Below are positions 1 to 10,734 of a stretch of DNA of 64,000 nucleotides, in pieces. This DNA is from Ursus arctos (taxonomy: Eukaryota > Chordata > Mammalia > Carnivora > Ursidae), in the NCBI RefSeq assembly GCF_023065955.2, contig NW_026622930.1:23227449-23291448 (forward strand), read 5' to 3'. The notes under the pieces are model-generated. The model did not search any database. It had not been told where the DNA came from and was given only the letters and a program-made list of their open reading frames with translations. A program made the position numbers and the translations under genes. How positions within the stretch are numbered: position 1 is the stretch's first letter; every line of letters starts with the position of its first letter.

Positions 1-84
1 CAGTAATAGTGAGGCTCTTCTGGGTGAGGTGGGATGTTGGATGGATCACAGATTTCAAAGTCAGAAGACCTCATGTCATCCCAA

Positions 85-175
85 CTGTGTTGTGAACTGT
101 CTGTGTGAGTGTGGGTAAACCACTTAACCTCTCTGAGCCTGTTTCCTCACCTAGAAAATGGAGGCCATAGTATGT
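85..175 (+). repeat. MIR SINE fragment
   Basis: The stretch reads like the core and 3' part of a MIR: a phrase resembling 'gtcacttaacctctctgagcct' is followed by 'gtttcctcac' and an 'aaaatgga' block, in the usual MIR order. It is diverged and has no tail. MIRs are ancient tRNA-derived SINEs shared by all mammals. Confidence 0.7.
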
Positions 176-1190
176 GCCCTCCCGACTCTGTAGGACTGCT
201 ACAGCTGTTTCAAGGAGTGAGTGAGATTTTTTCTGAGGCTGACTTGGACTCACAGAGTCCGATATTTCCCTTCAATTACTCCCCAGTGAAGAGAGCAAGT
301 TTTGATGTGAGTGAAGATGGGGCCAAGTGGGGAGGGAGGTCATCATAGTGTGACCCATCTTCTAGGAACAGATAAAAAAAGATAACCAGAATTAGTCCAA
401 CCGGTTGGTGTTGGGCAGATGGGCGTCTGATTCTGGTGACCCCAAGGTGGCAAAAGCAGAGGTCAAGGCTATAGCGGGGACCAATCAGTGACCCCGGGGC
501 CTTACGGGCACTGGGGCAGAAAAGCAGCAGATAACGACCCTTTTCCCGACTGCCCCGCCTCAGGTCTCAGCGTGCATCAACAGTTTCAAAGCCTTGTTAC
601 CGAGCCAGCAGCACCAATGACCTCCCCTCCCCCAAGCATCCACCTCATAAGCTCAGACTTGCCGAAGAACGGGGTCACAGCCTTTAGTGGGCTTCCCGTA
701 CAAAAACACCCCCACCTTCTGCGAAGTTCTGGTGTGACGCAACCCACCCCAGGCCCTGCAGAGTGATAGAATCAGCATGCCACTCAGGCACTGTCCCCAG
801 GGATCTACCTGGTGGTCCAGAAAGCAGCATCTTTGCTCCCTGAGTTTCTTTCACGTTACAGCCCTCCCCTCCCCCAGTCTCGTTAAAATTCCCTGCAACA
901 AGTGGCAGCAGGTTTGCCCAGCAGGTGCCGGAATGTAACTGAGAAAAGGGAAGGGAAATCTCAGAGATTGCCAAGAGACCTCCCAGGTCCCCCATCATCC
1001 CTGAATGGGTTCCTCTTTATAACACGTGGGAGAAACCAACTGGTTTCCTGCACCCACCAAGGCTGAGAAGTGGCAATAAAATGAAGGGGAGGAGCACAGA
1101 AGAGAAGTCTCTAGATCCCACAGCTAAGTCTCTGGCCTTTTGCCTGAGCCTCTGGGAGCCCCCGGTCCCTTAGGAAGAGGCAGGTGTAGG
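176..1190. other. Unassigned sequence, no gene seen
   Basis: No repeat family or gene is recognised. Short open frames at 488-766 (+) and 684-998 (-) overlap each other on opposite strands, have no recognisable protein content and no splice context that I can defend, so I treat them as chance. Confidence 0.5.
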
Positions 1191-1199
1191 AAAATGCTC

Positions 1200-1530
1200 T
1201 TTTCTGCAGCTGTTACCACTTAAACACAAATCACTTATTTCATCTTCTTAGCAAGCGCAAAGCGTATCCAATCCCACGGACCGCTTTCTTAAAATCTCAG
1301 GACTTAGCCTTCTCTGGTAGGACTTCCTCCCGAACGAGATTGCTTTCTTCGTGTGATTCCCATTAGCAGGGAGTCTGTTATTAGCTTGATATTTTATCTC
1401 TGACACTGTGAGAAATATTGCTGCCATAAACCCGGGTGCCCTTAGTGAAAGCTGAACTACTTGGCAAAAGCTAATAAAGTGAGGAACGATGAAAGCAATT
1501 GGCTATGAATACCTAAGCAGCAAACACGAC
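1200..1530. promoter_or_regulatory. Possible conserved non-coding element
   Basis: This is a repeat-free stretch with closely spaced homeodomain-type cores (tattagcttgat, gctaataaag, gcaattggc) and an E-box near its start (gcagctgtt). It has no long open frame. The style resembles developmental enhancers, but conservation was not tested, so this is inference from motif density and absence of repeats. Confidence 0.3.
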
Positions 1531-2550
1531 AGCTGCCCCCAGGCTGGGCCACAGGGAGCCGGACGCCCCCTCCTGTGCCCCCCTCCCTAGGCACCACCAC
1601 AGTTGCCTTTTCTCGTGACTTACCTGAGCCATTCCCTCCCAGCCCAATGCCCTACAGCCCAAGGGTCTCACTTGTTTATGCCTGGGAACTGGTGGATTGG
1701 GGCTTTCTAAACCATGCCAAAGTTAGTGCAGGGGCTGTCATGCTTCACGAGACACAAGAAGCGCCCCGGGGAGCTCGAGAAGGATTCCGTTTCCCAGCTG
1801 AGAGCCACTCCAGAGAGTCTGAGAGCAGGGTGGGCTGTGGGAAACTGCGTTTGTCACAAGCATCCCCAGGATGTCCGAGGGGACCAGACTTGGGTGACTG
1901 CTTATTAGCAGAGATGCAATGGGCATCTCTGGTCCCTGCACCACCATTCTGTGGAGAGTGCCCTTTAGAACCAAGCAAAGCTGACTCAGCCCCCCTTTCG
2001 GAAGATGCGGTGATCCAAGGGCCCCAAAAGACCTCCAATGAAAGCAGCCACATCGAGAGGCAGCTTCCACCATCCTGAAGGCAAGTGCCAGCCCGGCTTC
2101 TGGGTACGTACCTCATGGGCAGGGCGAAGGGAGGATGCTTGCTCGGTTATATTAATGAGCATGTGCTGTCCGTCAGCGGACGAGCCCAGAGGAATTTTAA
2201 TCAAGTCAGCATCTCTTCCTCTGGCTTAGGCTACCTATTTAAGGAACTTTGCCATGGGAGAGAATCCTCTGCTGTAGCTGGAGGTAAATGCTGATTGGTA
2301 TACTTGGCACTCTTTGCTTAAGGGACGCCAGTATGCCCAGAGGTGGGCGTGTTGGGTGTGGTTCCCAGGACCATCCTTGCCCACCAGCCGCTTCTGGTTG
2401 TGAATAACAAAACCACAAGCTGGACAAGCCGTGAACTACAAAGCATGTGTCTTCTTCACCAAGTGATGAAGTGCTGAAAAGAGATACGGGTGGGATCCAG
2501 CATAATGGATAGTGAACCTGCTTGGAGCCAAAAATGATGGCCTAATGCTA
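1531..2550. other. Unassigned sequence with the longest open frame of the window
   Basis: A 167-codon frame runs from 1575 to 2078 (+). Its product is proline- and serine-rich, has no domain I recognise, and overlaps two other open frames on the minus strand over the same bases, which is typical of chance frames in GC-rich DNA. From 2120 to 2290 there is a TATA-like 'ctatttaagg' and a 'ttttaatcaagtcagca' stretch that could be regulatory, but nothing supports a transcript. Confidence 0.45.
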
Positions 2551-2552
2551 TA

Positions 2553-2706
2553 GTTCTTAGCCCTAGCCACATAGTGGAATCATCTGCAGAATTAAAAAAT
2601 AATAGTAACCACCAACCCTAGAGACCCCAACTCTGGGATCTGGGATGGGGCACAGGTGTTTTCTTAGGGTTCCTCAGATGATTCTAACATGCAGTCAGGC
2701 ATCAGT
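2553..2706 (+). mobile_element. hAT-Charlie non-autonomous element (MER5-like)
   Basis: Recognisable pieces occur in order: a degenerate 'agttcttagccctagccac' left end, 'tggaatcatctgcag', an 'agaccccaactctgggatct' centre and 'cctcagatgattctaacatg' near the right end. This matches the layout of MER5-type hAT MITEs. It is diverged and cannot move; the exact subfamily is uncertain. Confidence 0.55.
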
Positions 2707-2954
2707 GCCTAATAAGCTCAGACTTGTTTAAAGCTGTGTGCTCAGTCTTCACTGCAATTCAACCTCCCGGGGAGTTTCACAATATATTGATGCCGGGGTC
2801 CCCTGCCCAGAGATTTGGAATAATTGCCCTGGGGACTTTTAAAACCTTCCCAGCCGATTGCCAGGTATGGCCAAGGTGGAGAATGGCTGGCGGGAAGCCA
2901 TTTCATGCTGACAGCTGCCTGTCCTTTGTCTCTAATTTTAACCAGTGGTCCAGT

Positions 2955-3125
2955 GGGAAGGACTAGATTTTGAATCAAGAGACTGAAGTTAAGCCTTAAT
3001 TTTGTCGTAAACTTGCTGCGGCAGTGCAAGCAAGTCATTAACACCCTGGACCTCAGGTTCTGTCTGATTCTACCGCACAGAGTTGGTATAAGAATTAAAT
3101 GAAATCATTTGAAAGTTCTCTGAAT
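2955..3125 (+). repeat. MIR SINE, diverged
   Basis: A MIR-like order is visible: 'ggactagattttgaatcaag', then a degraded 'gcaagcaagtcattaacacc', 'ggacctcaggttctg' and 'gaattaaatgaaatca'. The copy is old with several small indels. Confidence 0.55.
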
Positions 3126-3344
3126 AGAGTAACCTGCTATGAAAACATTGCTGTACCTTTTCTTAGCCAAAAATCAGTTTCTACAGGGTATACAGCTCAG
3201 GAGGAAGGGAGACCATGTGCTAAGAGGAAGGGGACCCCATGGGCAGGCAACAACAATGCTTTGATGTTTAAGAGGCATTTTTCTACCATCCTTTAATTTG
3301 GCCTCACTCAAGACAGGACTGTGAAATGAGGACATCCCATATTA

Positions 3345-3470
3345 GAGGAGAGGAAACAGGCTCGGAAAGTTCATGGGGTGGGGTTGATGAGCGCATCACC
3401 CAGACAGCAGACGCAACATTCGATGGGGTTCTACTGACTTGAGACCCAGGTTCTTTTCATTATGCCAGTG
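3345..3470 (-). repeat. MIR SINE, antisense
   Basis: The phrase 'gaggagaggaaacaggctcg' and the later 'gacttgagacccaggttctt' match the complement of the MIR core (gaggaaactgaggctcag ... aacccaggtct). It abuts a MER5-type element. Confidence 0.5.
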
Positions 3471-3489
3471 ATCTTCCCACCGTACTGTG

Positions 3490-3612
3490 CAATCGATTAT
3501 TGGCCCCACCCCTACTTTCTGTTACAGGTCTAGAGTGGGGCTCCAGGAATTTGCATTTCTAACAGTTTCTAGGTGGTCCTGCTGGTCCAGTGGCCACCCT
3601 TTGAGAACCAAA
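3490..3612 (+). mobile_element. MER5A-type hAT MITE, 3' half
   Basis: The stretch carries 'gtctagagtggggctcca', 'gaatttgcatttctaacag', 'ctgctggtccag' and ends with 'ctttgagaacca', the familiar right half of MER5A. The left half is missing or beyond recognition. Confidence 0.75.
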
Positions 3613-3666
3613 CTTCTTTTGGTGGTAGGGAATTGTCCTGCAGAATGAGACCACTATGGCTGTGGC

Positions 3667-3684
3667 AAAAAAAAAAAAAAAAAA
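3667..3684. repeat. Poly(A) tract
   Basis: A run of 18 A residues follows 'ctgtggc'. No SINE or LINE body precedes it, so it is a simple homopolymer or the remnant of a lost retroposon. Confidence 0.8.
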
Positions 3685-3894
3685 GTGGGAGAGGAGGAAA
3701 TGGGGAAGAAAATGGACAATCTAAGTGTTATTAACCGCCTTTTTAAAATGCCTATAAGGAAACAGGTTCAGTGAAGCAAAATATCCTGTCAAAGACACAA
3801 TTGTCCCACTATACCAGGGGAGGGAACCAGGAGGGGGCTTCTAGAAGCTGGAGAGAATAGTGGGAAAGGCTTTGGTGCCATGAACTCATGAATA

Positions 3895-4335
3895 ATAAGG
3901 GTCTAGAGGGTTTGAACCCCAATACATTAGCCATGTGATTTTGGACAAGTCAATACAATTCTCTAAACCACAATTACCTATAAAATTGAGAAAATCATAG
4001 TACCTGGCTCACAGGGATTGCTGGGAGAGCGTTTAATAAGAAAATGAATGTGGGGGCACCTGGGTGGCACAGCGGTTAAGCGTCTGCCTTCAGCTCAGGG
4101 CGTGATCCCGGCGTTATGGGATCGAGCCCCACATCAGGCTCCTCCGCTATGAGCCTGCTTCTTCCTCTCCCACTCCCCCTGCTGTGTTCCCTCTCTCGCT
4201 GGCTGTCTCTGTCTCTGTCAAATAAATAAATAAAATCTTTAAAAAAAAAAAAATGAATGTGAAACACATAATTTACCTGACATATATGAAGCACCCCACA
4301 GATGTTAATAATAATCATTATTACTATCGCCATTC
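3895..4335 (+). repeat. MIR SINE split by a younger SINE
   Basis: The 5' part (about 3895-4040) shows a degraded 'ccatgtgattttggacaagtc' and 'caattacctataaaattgag'. The 3' part resumes after 4261 with 'cctgacatatatgaagcacc' and the MIR-type ending 'gttaataataatcattatta'. The two parts form one MIR interrupted by the Can-SINE at 4053-4249. Confidence 0.65.
4053..4249 (+). mobile_element. Can-SINE (tRNA-Lys derived), full length, young family
   Basis: The head 'ggggcacctgggtggcacag' holds the A-box region, 'gggatcgagcccc' the B box, followed by the pyrimidine-rich body, 'aataaataaataaaatcttt' and poly(A). A perfect 12-bp target-site duplication, aaaatgaatgtg, flanks it at 4041-4052 and 4250-4261. 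It would be copied by L1 enzymes. The subfamily resembles bear/pinniped copies. Confidence 0.95.
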
Positions 4336-5150
4336 AAACCACCATCACCATCAGCAAGTGCCAAGTGAGTACATAATTGTGCAGAGTGCCATGAAACGAG
4401 GCCCTGAGAAGCATTCCCCAACCTGTACAGAAGTCAGGAGTCTATGTCTGTGTCACCTGTAGCAATGCCTTCTATCTCAAGTTCAAGTAAAACAAAATGG
4501 ATATTCCTTTGAGACTCTTCTAACTGCCTTTCAGCTCAGTGGAGCTATGTCTATTGTCACCAAATCAGTATTGTGGGAATGGGTCATCTGAGAGCTCATT
4601 ATCTCCCTCCTTTTCTCAATCCTGGTTTGCCCAGAACTGCCCAGAAATTTCCACATCCCAGGCAATCTCTCTGACTCAGGCAAACAGGACAGTTGATGGA
4701 GCAAACCTCTCTTTCACACACCTGCGTACTCGACAGTAAGATGAATGTGTAATGATGGACATGGGCAAGCATACCTTAGAGGTGGAAAGCAAGGTAAGGA
4801 TCACCCGTCCTGTCCTAGACCAAAGTATAAATGAACTACAGCCTCAACTTTCCTGTTCCTGGGTCCTCTTCCATTCCCCATCAAGAGGAATTCCTAAATA
4901 CATTTATTCTGGGTTGTAAAGGCTGTTTGTGAGCATAAAAGGACTCCTAGTTTAGGGAATTTGCATTTCAATAGAGAACCAAATATTAACTGAAGAGTTG
5001 AATTACAAGCAAAGGGAGATCTGTCCTTGAGGGTGGGGTATTTTGGACATTTCTGAGCCCCTGGAATCACAGACTTCTACAAGGGATACAAGTCCTCCCT
5101 TCCTTGCACCAGGGATTCTCGTTAGAGAAAGAAGCACATCAGAATCATCA
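4336..5150. other. Unassigned sequence, no gene seen
   Basis: No repeat, gene or obvious regulatory block is recognised in this stretch. Small open frames are under 70 codons and look like chance. Confidence 0.5.
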
Positions 5151-5152
5151 CG

Positions 5153-5370
5153 CCCAGGGGTCAGCAACTTACAGCCTGGGGTAAGCCAAATCTTGTCCAC
5201 CATTTATTTTTGTAAAAATGTGACTGGAACACAACGATGCTTCTTGTTTATATTTTGTCTATGGCTGCTTTCTTGATACATCGCCATAGTTGAGAAGTTG
5301 TCACAGAGACCTTGTGGTCTGCAAAGCCAGAAATATTTTATCTCTGGCCCTTTACAAACCAAACTTCTTG
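5153..5370 (-). mobile_element. hAT-type MITE with 'CAGGGGTCGGCAAAC' ends
   Basis: The left end 'caggggtcagcaact' matches this family's terminal repeat, and the body contains 'atttttgtaaaaatgtgac', 'ttttgtctatggctgctttc' and 'tctggccctttacaaacc' in family order. The far terminal repeat is degraded. Another copy lies in the opposite orientation at 59845-60130. I recognise the family but not its exact name. Confidence 0.65.
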
Positions 5371-5520
5371 CTATTCAAAGTGTGGCCCATGGACCAGCAC
5401 ATGCGTCACCTGGGAGCCTGTTAGAAGGGCAGAAACTTGGATCCTACCCCAAAACTTCTAAACCAAAATCAGCATTTTTAACAAATGTCCAGGTAATTTG
5501 TGTGCATAGTAGAGTTGGGG
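5371..5520 (-). mobile_element. MER5-like hAT fragment
   Basis: The phrases 'attcaaagtgtggcccatgg', 'tcacctgggagcctgttaga' and 'cagcatttttaacaaatg' fall in MER5A order on the complement. It directly abuts the preceding hAT element. Confidence 0.6.
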
Positions 5521-5879
5521 AAGCAAATCTAAGGGGCTTTTTCAAAATATTTATGCTTTGGAGTACAGATTCCGAACAATTCACTACCAGGGCCCTAGCC
5601 ATGGCCCCATGAGAATGTCTCCTTTGGAAAGCCACTATTACTACAGGTAAAGTTATGAGACAAAATACAAACTATCCAGTTAAATTTGAATCTCTAAAAA
5701 GCAGCAAATGCTTTTTTTAACATCAGTATGTATCAAATATTCCATGGGATATACTTATAATTAAAAAAAAAAAAACTTACCTGAAATTCAAATTTAAATT
5801 TAAAACACAGGACATCCTGTATTTTTTTTAGGATATCCTGGATTTTTATGTGCTAAATATTGCAACCCATAAATTGTGA
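5521..5879. other. Unassigned A/T-rich sequence
   Basis: The stretch is A/T-rich with short A and T runs and a near-palindromic 'tttaaatttaaa' block around 5800. No gene or named repeat is seen. Confidence 0.45.
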
Positions 5880-6435
5880 GTTTGATACTTTGCTGGAATA
5901 GCTCACAGGACTCAGAAAAACACTGTAATTACTAATATTGGTTTATTATAAAGGCTACAACTCAGGAACAGCCAAATGGATGATATCCATAGGGCAAGGT
6001 ATAAAAGATGCACCACCCTCCCAGTACCTCAATGTGTTTATCGAGCTCTTGGAGCTCTTGGAACCTGTCCTTTAGGGTTTTCATGGAGGTTCCATTACAG
6101 AGGTATGACGTATTAAATCATTGGCCATTGGTGACTAACTCAGTCTCCATCCCCCTCCCTTTCCTGGGAAGGCTAGGGGGAGGGAGTGGGCTGAAAGATC
6201 CAACCCTCTAATCACTGGTTGGTTCCCCCCTTGAAGCTACCTAGGGGTCCATCAAAAGTCATCTCATTAGCATAAACTCAGGTACCTTGAAAGGGGCTTA
6301 ATATGAGGGCTTATTATGAAAGTAGCTTATTATGTTATTCAGGAAATTCCAAGAGTTTTAGAAGCTCTAGGTGCCAGAAATTGGAGATGAAGACCAAATA
6401 TATATTTCTTACTGTGATCTCTTATATCAGGATAT
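5880..6435 (+). mobile_element. Ancient solitary LTR (ERVL-class-like)
   Basis: An old mammalian LTR is recognisable from 'gctcacaggactcagaaaaa', 'caggaacagccaaatggatg', 'tcctttagggttttcatgga', 'ctcattagcataaactcagg' and near the end 'gaccaaatatatatttctta'. No internal viral genes accompany it, so it is a solo LTR or a fragment. It is diverged and inert; the subfamily name is not certain. Confidence 0.65.
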
Positions 6436-6477
6436 CACACTTCCTATGGCAATTTGCCCGCAAATATGACTGCCAAT

Positions 6478-6925
6478 AATTTGTCTCATGCTTATGTGTA
6501 CATGCTACTTCTCCCATCAACAGATAATCCATTTCCCTCCTCCTGAATCTGGGCTGCCTTGAGACTTGCTTCGACAGGCAGGAAGTGGCATAAGTGATAC
6601 TGTGCCAGTGACAGGCCTAGCCCTTAAGAAGCCTGATAATTTTCAATTCCATGTTCTTGGAACCCAGCCACCATGCTACAAGGAAGTCCAGCCTATCCTG
6701 TTGGAGAGAGAGGCCCTGGAAGAAAAGAGGCCATATGGTAGAGAACAGAGGCCCCAGGTATGTGAGAGATATTTTCTTGATCTTCTATGCCAACCTATCT
6801 GGCAGATGAAGGCAGCTGTATAAAACGACCCCAGGAATAGTACTTGGGGCGGAACTTCCGGGTCAACTCACAGAATGACGGAAAAAAACAAATTGTTGCC
6901 ATAAGCAATGCTTTGTTACACAGCA
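6478..6925 (+). mobile_element. Ancient LTR-like repeat
   Basis: Segments such as 'gaagtggcataagtgatact', 'gccaccatgctacaaggaag' and the terminal 'aataaataacagatacac' follow the order of an old LTR family with a polyadenylation-type end. It is heavily diverged; the exact family is not recognised. A related sequence appears near 30390. Confidence 0.5.
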
Positions 6926-7924
6926 ATAAATAACAGATACACTTCCACTGTCCTGCCTTAGGCACTTGACTTCACTCCCAAGGGTCCCTTCCTCTAAGGC
7001 TATATTGGGTAATGGAAATAGCCATCCTCAAACCTAAAGACCTAAGAAGCACTGGACAGGTGCTCTTGGGACAGATGGCCTTTCTTTTCTCCACACACCA
7101 TCCTAGAGAATGCAATTCTGTTGTCTGCCAGTTGGTGGCTGGTTTTCTCCTAGTTTCCCCTTGGACCTGCTGCTGCAAACCAAGCTTTTGGTGAGCTCCT
7201 ATTTCCAAGGCACGCTTCCCTCCCAGGAACCAGTGCAAACCACTGGATGAGAATAGCATTCTTGTCTGCCATCTCTTCACCCCCTCTGCCTCTCTGTGAC
7301 TTCAAGCTGCTGGCAGAATTCATCCTGCTGTCTTCTGAGTTACTGAAGATTCTGGGTTAAAAGGATTCTAGAATCTCTCTTCGCACTTCCCTATGGGGGC
7401 ACTTCTCCATCCCACTGCCCTCCATCTACTTTTCCCTTCCTCAGAAACTCCAGCAAAACTTCCCCTTAGCATCCTCATTAAGTCCCTGGCAGTAATGTCT
7501 GGAGCCAACATGGCTACAGAAAGAAATTTACTTTTATGTGGGATCTCAGCATCCATGGAACTCATCCTAAGGGCCCACATGTGTGCAGGGCAGGCATCAG
7601 CTGGATGCTGCTCTCTACCAGCAATTTAAAAGAAGCAACCCCTTCTTGACTCCAAAGCAACTGGCAGCCCCATTTGTCCACCCCACCCCATAGCTATTTT
7701 TTTTTCCTCCTTATATACGTGGCTGGAAGAATCCTATGTCTAAGAGCGAGCGGTTCAGGGTCTGCTGAAACCCTTCTCAACTCACATTCTCAGACACAGG
7801 CAATGCCATACGTGCACGCCCTCTCCAGGGTGCTGGGTCCCTTGCCTTGCTACTACAGACTGGGTCTGCTGGTTACAGTACTGTGGAAGAGGGCAAAGAC
7901 CAGGCTTCAGGATAGCACGGACCT
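6926..7924. other. Unassigned sequence, no gene seen
   Basis: No repeat is clearly recognised. Open frames at 6972-7280 (-), 7393-7629 (+) and 7674-7934 (+) are 78-102 codons, overlap frames on the other strand and show no familiar protein content. Confidence 0.45.
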
Positions 7925-8225
7925 AAATTTGTAGCCCATCTGCTGACTGGCTTTGAGACTCTGGGCAAGATTCTGAATTTTTCTGAGCTTTGGTTTCTTC
8001 ATCTGATAGAACAAGAAAAATACCTGCTTCTCACGTGACAATGTTGGGGGGGGGGGGCGACAGAGGGAGAGAGAGAAAGAAACGCAAGGTTCCATCTCAT
8101 GACCCTGAGATCATGACCTGAGCTGAAATCAAGAGTCAGACGTTTAACAGACTGAGCCACCCAAGTGCCCCCCATGTGACAATATATTTTAAAGACCGGG
8201 TACAGCGCCTACTATGTGGTAAAGA
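7925..8225 (+). repeat. MIR SINE split by an older Can-SINE
   Basis: The MIR 5' part includes 'gagactctgggcaagattct' and 'gagctttggtttcttcatct'. After the insert, the MIR resumes with 'aaagaccgggtacagcgcct' and 'actatgtggtaaagattc', equivalent to the usual 'gcctggcacatagtaag' end. Confidence 0.7.
8046..8172 (-). mobile_element. Can-SINE, antisense, older subfamily
   Basis: The complement of a Can-SINE head is clear: 'gactgagccacccaagtgcc', preceded by 'gatcatgacctgagctgaaa'. The tail side is reduced to a G-run and 'agagggagagagagaaag'. Imperfect target-site duplications, cacgtgacaat at about 8032 and catgtgacaat at about 8173, flank it, showing insertion into the MIR. Confidence 0.85.
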
Positions 8226-8424
8226 TTCAAAAATGGTATTTCTCACTATCCTTCAACTTCTACAACTGGGGTGTGAAAACTTAGTGGGGCCAAAGACCCC
8301 CAGACAATTAGTCTATTTGCCCTGCCAGGTGTCCTTGCCGAATGAGAAACGCAACTCATGGCCATAATCTTGCCTTTTCTTTGAGAGACAGTACGTCCAA
8401 CACAAAAAGCAAGGAATTCAGTCA

Positions 8425-8560
8425 GGAGCTCTAAGTCTGTCTCAGCCTAACCTCTTCCACTGCCTTACACATATCACTCTACCTCTCAAAAATGGAATTT
8501 CCTCATCTCTAAAATAAGGAAAGTAAGATCACCATGAAGGCCCCTTCAAGTGTTCAGTTG
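8425..8560 (+). repeat. MIR SINE fragment
   Basis: A degraded MIR core is visible in 'acatatcactctacctctca' and 'atttcctcatctctaaaata'. No tail or duplication is visible. Confidence 0.55.
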
Positions 8561-8889
8561 TGAAGTCCAAGATTTCAACCAGAGACTGCACTTTCCTGGG
8601 CCTGGATTCTGCTCCTATTTCTTTGTGAACGGAATTCACTCCAAGTGGATTAGTCCTCACTCTTCCTCTTAGCTTATTTTACCCATTTTTGGAGTCCCAG
8701 CAAGTTCTATGCCACCCTGTGCCCTAAGTCTGTCATTTCCATTCCTGAGCTGGTCATCAGATGGCCCTGAGTGTGTGGCAACTACCGGGCCATTGAGAAG
8801 GAAGGTCCCTCTGTCCCCACCTGCAAACAGAGGTCCCGGGGGTTCTAGTCCTCCAAGGACTTTGAGACAGCTCCATCAAATAGGAAGGT

Positions 8890-9090
8890 CTGCAATGCTG
8901 GAAATGTTCTATAAGTCTGCACTATTAGCCACTCGCTGCATGTGGCTATAAGCACTTGAAAGGTGACCAGTGAGATGGGAACTAAAATTTAAATTTTCTT
9001 TCATTTTAATTTATTAAAATATAAATAGCCACATGTGGCTAGGGGCCACTGCATTGGATGGTGCAGCTTTAAGGGAAATGTTACAGAGAA
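8890..9090. mobile_element. hAT-like MITE with internal palindrome
   Basis: The block contains 'ggaaatgttctataagtctg', 'ttagccactcgctgcatgtg', a long A/T centre and 'atagccacatgtggctaggg', matching a common mammalian DNA-transposon relic whose ends read like 'tggacagcgcagat'. The palindrome 'tagccacatgtggcta' is typical. Exact family not named. Confidence 0.6.
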
Positions 9091-9434
9091 GTAGCTTAAA
9101 GGGCAAAGCTGGTAGGAGTCACAAATATGTCTACAGATGACATTTACTCTGCTGGGAATGATTTATTCTTTGGGGCCAGGAGGTGTGGCTCACTCTTAGC
9201 AATAACAATGTAATTGCCAAAGAGAGGAGAGAAATATACAATACATACCCCCAGTCTCCATCTGCCCCCAGGTATTCACCCATCCATTCACCTCCCGACT
9301 GGGTACTCTGAAGTCACCAAGCTCCACGAAAACCTAAACAGGCTCAGAAATGACCCTCGGGATCTTAAATTTTGACTGTGAGCCCATCTTCCTACATACT
9401 TTATTGCCCCCAAACCTTCCTTATTCATCTACTC
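9091..9434. other. Unassigned sequence
   Basis: No gene or named repeat is recognised. Confidence 0.45.
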
Positions 9435-9450
9435 AACTCTCAATGCTCTT

Positions 9451-9649
9451 TTTTTTTTTTTAAGGTTTTATTTATTTATTTGACAGAGATAGAGACAGCC
9501 AACGAGAGAGGGAACACAAGCATGAGGAGTGGGAGAGGAAGAAGCAGGCTCATAGCAGAGGAGCCTGATGTGGGACTCGATCCCAGAACGCTGGGATCAC
9601 GCCCTGAGCCGAAGGCAGACGCCCAACCGCTGTGCCACCCAGGTGCCCC
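9451..9649 (-). mobile_element. Can-SINE, antisense, full length, young family
   Basis: Reading the complement gives the full head, B box, body and A/T tail; on the plus strand it begins with a T run and 'aaggttttatttatttattt' and ends with 'gtgccacccaggtgcccc'. A perfect 16-bp target-site duplication, aactctcaatgctctt, lies at 9435-9450 and 9650-9665. Confidence 0.95.
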
Positions 9650-9665
9650 AACTCTCAATGCTCTT

Positions 9666-10734
9666 AACACAAAGAAAGTTAAAAAAATAAAGACCCCAAC
9701 CTCCTGGGAAAATAATATCAATACCACACACCATGGCCTCTGCAGGGCTCTAGGAGCGTAGAATAAATTAGGATGCTCGAGAGAGAAAAAAATTATTTAG
9801 ATCTTAAGCCTTTCGAAAAGTCTCCAGTGGTAATAAGACACAGGGCTGGATAGCCTTTGCATCCTCAGGGCAGGCCCCATGCACTGGCAAGGAGCCACCA
9901 GTCGATTAAAGACTGCTTGGCTCCCTCCCGATGACGGAGGCAGGAAGCTGTCCCCAAGCCCAGGTCAGCATTTACTTTATCATCCCCAGAGGTGCTTTGC
10001 CTTCACTCTGCCCCTGCTCTCCCCATTACCTTCCCTCTCTCATAACCCCCGCTGCCTCCTTTACTAATTATCATTGATACTTACAACCTGACAAGATCCA
10101 TAACTAGGGTAAGTGACCAGTGCTTTGTTCCAGGACACCAGAATTTAGAAGGTGTGGAAATGGGTGGTGTCCCTGAGCTGAAGGTCAAAGACAGAGATCA
10201 CGCACCTCTCTCTCTGTACAATCAGGGGACCCACCATCTCCCTGTTTCATTTGGTTCTTTGCTCTCTACCCATCCCACATCCATTGCTATGAAGGCATAT
10301 TTGATACCTAGCCCCAGAATGAAAATTACAGCAAACTACAACTTCACGTCTCAAGATACTCAAGACACCAAATATACTTGAACAAAAATGAGGGCTTAGC
10401 TTACATTCCAGAAAATTCTTGGAAATTAGATATTCTAGAAAATTGGAGTAGGTCCTGGGCTATAAACATATATATATATCACCCAAACACCACTAAAATG
10501 TGCCCATGGAGAGATGGAGGCATGTAAGTTTAAATGACTTGCCTTAACCCTAGCAGAAAGCCATTGTCCCATTGTAATGCATCATATATAACAGGTTGCT
10601 GTCCCCTGGCCATCTCCCCAAAAAGTGTTCTCACAGTAGGGCAGATAAGAGGGAGCCTTGGGATGATCATATGTCAATACTTACTCTTCAAACATGTTTC
10701 AATAGCCAGGAACTGAAAGGACACCCTGCCTGCT
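9666..10734. other. Unassigned sequence, no gene seen
   Basis: Nothing beyond short low-complexity runs (a small AT repeat near 10470) is recognised. Open frames are all under 80 codons. Confidence 0.45.

Noticed and set aside
1575..2078. Longest open frame (167 codons, plus strand)
   Set aside because: No domain or protein family is recognised, overlapping open frames occur on the minus strand, and the base composition explains the lack of stops. No splice or promoter context supports it.
3826..3842. CTCF-like ccaggagggggcttc
   Set aside because: Several core mismatches; G-rich chance similarity is likely.
4076..4333. Arg/Ser-rich minus frame
   Set aside because: This is antisense Can-SINE sequence plus MIR; similar frames occur at the other SINEs.
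5880..6435. Intact endogenous retrovirus
   Set aside because: Only LTR-like sequence is present; no gag, pol or env region is visible nearby.
9372..9761. 129-codon plus frame with EIETANERGNTS text
   Set aside because: The repeated peptide comes from Can-SINE sequence and is seen at other SINE copies.
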